A stretch of 64,000 bases of DNA from Atherinomorus stipes (lineage: Eukaryota > Chordata > Actinopteri > Atheriniformes > Atherinidae): assembly GCA_023101725.1 (NCBI GenBank), contig JALJCO010010517.1, positions 434,001-498,000 of the forward strand, read 5' to 3'. Shown here one piece after another: positions 58,227-64,000 of the stretch. Positions within the stretch are counted from its first letter, which is position 1; each line of letters begins with the position of its first letter. The notes under the pieces are model-generated. The model was not told the origin of the DNA and ran no database searches. It was given only the letters and a program-made list of their open reading frames with translations. A program made the translations under genes and the position numbers.

Positions 58227-59360
58227 TATTCCGAGGGGTCCTCTGGCTCTGGGCTGTCCTCTCACCCTGCCTGTAATGGTCCATGCAGGCTCAGCTTAAT
58301 GGGGTAGACACTGGTGTCAACTTCATTACTTTACATCTCCTGCCAGGATGAAAAGTCTCTCCCTGCCCGCACTTTGACCACGCTTCGTTAGTGTCTCCCG
58401 CCCCCTTTTGCCTTTCTCCAACCTCAAAGGGAAATCTGAAACATTTTCAGAAGTGTACTTATGAAATAATTTTGTTTAAAGGAGGGGAGAATACTGCAAA
58501 TGAGGCTACTTAAGCCCCTTTTAATACTGCCCATTCACAGAGGAGGTGATGCGCTTTGATGCAGCATGTTGAGTAGTTTGCACAAACCGGAGGCAGAATG
58601 GAGGCGATTACAGAATCAAATCGATATGTGTTTGTTTAAATGATCCATCTCCCTCTACTAGACCCATAAACTGGTCGGTACAAAGCACCTCCTGAGCAGA
58701 AATTTGACACCTTTGAAAACTTGACTCCTAATTTTTTGTGTGTATTATTTTATTAAGTTTTACTTTCAAGGTATTCGAGAGTCTCACTGAGATTTTGGAG
58801 CTCTTTCACTTCATCAGTATATCAAACTAACTTGTCAGGCATAGTAAAACCTCTTCTGAGTCTTCATACATAAGGTCATAACATATGGAATAAATGTTTC
58901 ACATTGAAGAGAGGCACAAAACTCCTTTATCAAAAGCCATTGAGGTCCACTCTATGGCGTCATAAGCATAGTCCCTAAACGCACCCTGCTAAGAAGTACT
59001 TATTTACTGCTCATACAACCTAGGCTTTGATTTAGGCTTTGTCTCAGTTTGTTTTGGATTTTGTTTGCTGCCCTAGTGGGGCACCAGTGATGTTCTGAGG
59101 TCACAGATCATGCCTTCAGCCGTTATTATCTAAGATTTCATTTTTGGAAACCTTTTACAGCCTGATGGTTTTCTAAAAAATTCAAAACTGCCATCCAAAA
59201 CTGTTAGTTTATTAGCATAAAAAAAAAATCATCAATAAAATATTTGGGCAAGTTGGAAAAATATCAACTGTTTTAAAAATGTTGGTGCGTTGTGTATTTC
59301 ACCACTGTCTCGAAAAGTAATAGTCTTCATCTTTAGTCCAGTCCTGTAGTACTTCATGAC
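58227..59360. other. No gene recognised
   Basis: Unique-looking AT-rich DNA, no open frames of note. Confidence 0.5.
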
Positions 59361-59363
59361 AAA

Positions 59364-61148
59364 GGCCGCGTTTCCCAGTTAAGATTCTTCTTTGGATTAA
59401 AGAAGGCCTCAAGGAAGCTCTTCCCAACAAAGGATCGCAAAGATACGCCCGTTTCCCAGATTGCTTCTTTCACGCGTTCTTATTTCCTGAGAAACGTCTT
59501 GGCTACGCTACATCTTTAGAAGGTCCTAACAGAAGCTATCCACTTCCGGGGTGCTGAAAAAAAAAAAGCAGTCGAGGTCAGGTATATCGATCGACACCAT
59601 TCATTTAGTGTGGAGGTTATTTTCCGACGCTGATATTGAGCCCATTTATACGTTTATGTGTTTGTGCAAGAAGACAAACTGTTAAAAATATGCATGTGAT
59701 TACCAGTGATTGCAAATATTCATTGAAAAGCTCATTGTATATTGTGTAATTGGCCAAATTGTGCTAAACAGGTGTAGGCGATTGGAAATTTACAGATGCC
59801 CTATAAATAATGGTCATTCTGACGCTATTTGTTGACGTAATGGCTGAAGGGAACCCCGCCAAGAGGATTCCTGAAACGTGCGTGTGTGTCATATCGATGC
59901 TCAGTAGTAGAATCGGGAAACGGTGGCTAGGTGATTGAAACACTGAAAAAGGGTAACATTTTCTTGTTCGCAAAAAAAATAGATCAACTCCTGGAACTCC
60001 TGACAAGCTTCAGCCAAAAACGATGTGCACCAAACTTTCAAAAACTTTTTGTTGGGTTACTGTTGTCTGGGGAAATCTTGGAGGATGTAATCACCTACAC
60101 ACATCTTATGTTAAATGAGCTCCACATGGCAGCATTTGGTAAATGGGCGACATACTGTATCTGGTGCGTAAAGTGTGCGTCCAGGATGACGCACGTGCAT
60201 TCAACAAACAGTAATCCCGCAAATGGTTGACGTGACTTAATAAAGAATGGCTTGTTCTGCCACTCACTCGTGCCCAATTCTTCAAAGGCCTGCGTAAACG
60301 CAAAGTAATGGGAATGCTCCACATATTATACTGAGAGGTTGTGTTTGCCATTTTTGAATCACTGCCCAGTGCCACCTATGATTTTTAACATGACCTTTGT
60401 GCTGAGGTTGGCAGAGAAAGGTAGTTAGGGGGACCTAAATAGGTGGTTCGGGTGGTACTGAAGTGTTTTATAGTTCAATATCAAAGTGTGGCCGGAGGGG
60501 GTGGTTTGGTGACTGGAGGGGGTGGTTTGGTTTGGTTCTCTGCACAGACATCTGATGTGGGTCTGATATGGGTATGCGTAAATGGCCATGCTTTTATTGA
60601 GCGAAGCAGGTGCATCTCATCATGAACAGCTGACAAATGCGAAAATATGACGTGAGTCCTCATAGATTGCGTATAATTTGCGTACAATTCCTACCGCAAT
60701 GTTTTTGTTTCTGTGGTTGATACCCACAGGCCTATCTTACCATAATGATTAAACTTAACCACAATATTTTCTGTCATTCACTCGGTAACTACAGTTTTCT
60801 TCCATCATAGATGATTGACATTATGACATGAGTGAGAAAACATGACTCAAAATACAACAACTGATCCGTGAATAGGTCCATTTTTAATAATTTCCATTTT
60901 CTACTTTTTTTTCACGGGAAATAGTGTCGTTTCCAAAAGTGACCAGTAGATGGGCCTGTTGTTCCCTTAGCAGGGGGGAACGTTAAAGAAGGGTCGAAAG
61001 AGTGGGTCTGGCCGCTCCTGAAAATAAAGAAGCTACTAAGTTAAGAGCGCATCTGGGAAACGCAACGTCCAAACAAGGCACCTTTAAGAAGTGACTTAAG
61101 GAGGACCTCAGCGTTAAGAGTGTCTTAACTAATCTGGGAAACGCGGCC
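59364..61148. mobile_element. 1.79-kb TIR element with GGCCGCGTTTCCCAG ends
   Basis: GGCCGCGTTTCCCAGTTAAG on the left faces, inverted, GGCCGCGTTTCCCAGATTAG on the right, each next to AAA (possible 3-bp duplication). Near each end further (C)GTTTCCCAGAT or ATCTGGGAAACGCAACG copies form subterminal repeats. The interior frames (for example 59931-60230) have no recognised domain. The superfamily is undecided; the 3-bp duplication would suit PIF/Harbinger. Confidence 0.7.
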
Positions 61149-61528
61149 AAAGTCATTTCAGGACGATTTTACAGACACATCCCGATTCATTACAACTGAA
61201 TGTAGTCCAGTCGTAAACCAACACATTAATTCAACTTCTAACTTCATGTAAGTTTATAAAACTGCACAATACTAAGAAGACTTCTGATATGTGAAAACAC
61301 TGTTGGGACTTCCAATGAAGATATGATGCAATGAAAAATATACGTGGATATGCAGTGCTTTCGGACACCAGGTGCTCGGTAGCCTATAGAAATAACTGTA
61401 AACAAACATAAAGATTATTTCCATCACAGCATTCTTCTATTAGCAAAGTTGATTTCATTGACAGACAGGCCAAGAACGTACAGCTGCAACGGGAACATCA
61501 TCACATCACTTCTTTGAATGCAAAAATA

Positions 61529-63003
61529 AGCTGGGTTTCCATGACACTTTTTCCAAAAATAAAAGCGATCTTTCTAAAATTTCTAAAAAGTAAAATTGTG
61601 ATGTGTTTCCATTGAATGGTATAAGCCGTAATTCTGATAAAATCCGTCCCGCGAGACTCCACTTTCAGGAGGATGGAGATATAAACGTGTTTCAGAGCTG
61701 CTGCTCATCATCAGGAGATGAAAGCAGCAGATAATGATTCAGAGGTAAAGTCTGTATGTACATCATCAGGAAAAATCGCTCGTGGCGACTTCCAGGACAG
61801 ACGCCTGAAACGTAACATGAATGAAAAACCACTCAGGATCAACTTCTTGACTGTGGATGTCATTTCTGGATCTTTATTCCACTTTTATCGGCACCGGTTC
61901 CTGACTGATGTGGTGATGCAGCTGCTGATACGCAGGCGCAGTCATACCATGTTATCCGTGGTCACGTTTTATTAAATCCTGGTGACGTATAATTAACATG
62001 TGGGAACAAGATAACCGAGTTGTGGTGTTGCAAATGTGTGCAAACGACATAAACAGCTCGTGGCCAGTCATTCTGCATGTTGTCCAGAATGAACTCAGCT
62101 CGATGAATTACAGTGATTTGGGGAATTTTTCATATCGGCATGAGTGATAAAACCTCCCCAATCACTTCGACTCCAAAGTATTAAGTTTCGTTTTTTTCAA
62201 CCTGGACCTTATTTCTAGGAGTCTATACATGCATTTACTCACTGGTGAAATTTCTGCATCACTTTGAGTCCTTTGGAAGATATAACTTTAAGTCGTCCTT
62301 CGGTGAACGTCCAGTATCATGGCGTAGATGGGGCAGTCACTATATCAGACATTATCTGCAGTAAAACTCCTTCATTTCATCAATGCTTTAAGTAGAATGA
62401 ACGAATAATTTTGTACTATTGTCCAGTGAGTTCAGAGTTTTGCAAATTGTGCTTTTGTTGTTGTCTGGGTAACAGCTGCTCCTCTCAGCTGTACAACGGA
62501 AGCGCGCATCATGAACGCGTGGCCCCGAAAAGTGCGTAGAACCCTGATAACGGTCACTTGTTTGGTCATTCTACTTTAAGTATTGGCGAAAATCAAGGAG
62601 TTTTGCTGCAGACAATGTCTTATATAGTGGCTGCCCCGTATCTCCCACTTTACTGGAGGAACACCGAAGGGTGACTCAGCGTCATATCTTCCGAAGGACT
62701 CAAAGTGATGCAGAAACTTTACCGGTGAGTAAATGCACGTATAAATTCCTAGAAATAAGGTCCAGATTGAGAATAAAAGAAAGTTGTCCTTTAATGCTTG
62801 TAAATGATCATAAACATCATGATCAAGAAGGAATAACTGGTTTTTACCCCTTACATCACGCCTGATGGCTGTAAATGCGAAAAAATGTGTTCCATTATAA
62901 TAACTGCTTTATCGAAACGTCTGAAAACTACCTCATCAGAGCGTAAAAACTTCGTTGCCATTTTTAGGTTTGGTGAAATTCCAGGTGTAATGGAAACCCA
63001 GCT
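61529..63003. mobile_element. 1.48-kb TIR element with AGCTGGGTTTCCAT ends
   Basis: AGCTGGGTTTCCATGACA on the left and, inverted, AGCTGGGTTTCCATTACA on the right, flanked by ATA on both sides (61526-61528, 63004-63006). No transposase recognised. It encloses a long fold-back at 62196-62775. Confidence 0.75.
62196..62775. repeat. Fold-back: two arms of about 205 bp around a loop of about 170 bp
   Basis: The left arm (62196-62402) and right arm (62572-62775) are inverted copies. For example CTGGACCTTATTTCTAGGA, TTTCTGCATCACTTTGAGTC, ACATTATCTGCAGTAAAACT and their inverses appear in matching order. Transcripts could form a long hairpin. Confidence 0.88.
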
Positions 63004-63006
63004 ATA

Positions 63007-64000
63007 GACTGTTAGATATTACAGTTGATATCTACATCTTGATGATGATAAATTTGCGTGCCTGTACTCTGAGCTCTCCCCGTCAGTAAGGCAGGCTGAT
63101 GTTAACTCCAGTTTTATCTCCTGCTTTTTTCTTTCCTCTCTTTCTTTTCTTCTCGTCCTCTGATGTTTCCTTGCATTTCTTTTTTTAATCGCCAGCTTAG
63201 AACAATGACTTGATATCCGGTTTCTAGCCAAACTCTGCCTTTCTGCTTCTGGGATGTTGCGTCCTGGAAGCTGCTGGGAAACAACCGGCCCAGGAACGCA
63301 CAGCGGTACAGATCTGTGATGGTTGGTTAAGTTTAAAATGAAGTTTAATTACACCGTACACGCCTCTTCACAACAGAAGCTTGATTAAAGCCGTACTAGA
63401 ACAGATTAAAGCAGCACCTTGGTTCTGATGTTCCTGGAGACTGTAGAGATGAAGACACACGGTTCTATACGTCCACTGCAGCGTCTCTGACAGCCATCTT
63501 TCATCTCTCGGCCTGCGCCTATAGGCAGAGAGCGAGCAGCAGGCGGTGTAATTCTGTTCTAAAGCCCCTAGTTAGGCATGCATATATTCCTATTATAGTC
63601 AGCGCTCCCGGAACAAGACAACAGAGAGCAAACAGAATGACCTTGAAATATTTATCCCCAGCCTCGCTTCGGAGAATTAAGTTTGGTGTCAGGGGCAACT
63701 CGCAGCTATCCAGCTCCACTTTGTGTGGAAGCGTGCATGCTCAAATACACACATGCAACAAACTCACACACTCGTCCTCCTTTAGCGGCTCTGTAGACGG
63801 AGACAAACGGCTCATGTACCATCTTGCAGTGTTGAATATTAAAGGCGGTCAGGGAGGCAAGGCTTTGATTGGGACAATAAAGGCTGATGAGCAGGATCTT
63901 AGAGCATGGGAGAGGAGAGGGTGTGTGTGTGTGTGTCACAGTGCAAGGGACACAGCCAAAACCCTGAAGTGGCAGCCAGGAGCTGCCCGGCCCAGAATGC
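63007..64000. other. No gene; possible regulatory sequence at 63560-63900; (GT)n at 63921-63937
   Basis: 63560-63900 is unique-looking and contains TGACCTTGA (63638-63646, an NR5A/ESRR-type half-site) and CTTTGATTGGGACAATAAAGG (TCF/LEF- and SOX-like words, 63863-63883). The minus-strand frame 63719-63519 is hydrophobic but matches nothing I know. Confidence 0.3.

Noticed and set aside
63519..63719. Minus-strand hydrophobic 66-codon frame resembling a membrane protein fragment
   Set aside because: No family recognised; hydrophobicity follows from A/G-rich plus strand. No exon structure.

Overview
This is vertebrate nuclear DNA, almost certainly from a teleost fish. It has no operons or dense coding sequence. 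It carries long CA/GT and AT microsatellites and a repeat set I associate with fish: an L2-clade LINE, a Rex3 (RTE-clade) fragment, tRNA-derived SINEs, Tc1-like transposase relics, and hAT-, PIF/Harbinger- and P-type (THAP) DNA transposon debris. I cannot name the species. I recognise no intact host protein-coding gene, rRNA or functional tRNA, so the window is best read as intergenic or intronic sequence. Nearly every open reading frame is a chance frame or a transposon relic.

Layout. 0-10 kb: Tc1 relic clipped by the window edge, a hAT-like MITE, (TA)n and (GT)n arrays, a mariner-type MITE (4955-5216), a 1.0-kb transposon with a 9-bp target duplication (5640-6647), CA-rich tracts, and a repeat (Y1) carrying a 23-unit, 21-bp minisatellite. 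10-20 kb: a TTAA MITE, a 1.38-kb element with TAA target duplications (11612-12987), and the main coding relic, an L2-type LINE on the minus strand (15502-18450) with endonuclease and reverse transcriptase broken by three frameshifts. 20-34 kb: a TA-flanked Tc1/mariner MITE; repeat X1 split by a hAT-like element with 8-bp duplications; a SINE; repeat Y2; a P-type element with a THAP exon; repeat X2 split by a PIF/Harbinger element; and a Tc1 relic split by a further MITE. 34-50 kb: three copies of repeat Z, several TIR elements including one nested inside another, long quiet stretches, and the other half of a Tc1 transposase. 50-64 kb: a DANA-like SINE joined to Rex3 by two perfect hairpins, a second SINE, a 1.87-kb hAT element with a perfect 8-bp duplication, and two further TIR elements, one holding a long fold-back.

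How the parts relate. The window is a layered record of insertions. X1 and X2 are copies of one repeat, each interrupted by a different transposon, so each shows the pre-insertion form of the other. The MITE at 33103-33889 cuts a Tc1 relic that resumes on its far side. A TTAA MITE sits inside the hAT at 54992-56858. Between the insertions are non-repetitive stretches with dense homeobox-, octamer-, TCF- or nuclear-receptor-like words. These may be conserved regulatory elements, but only alignment could show it.
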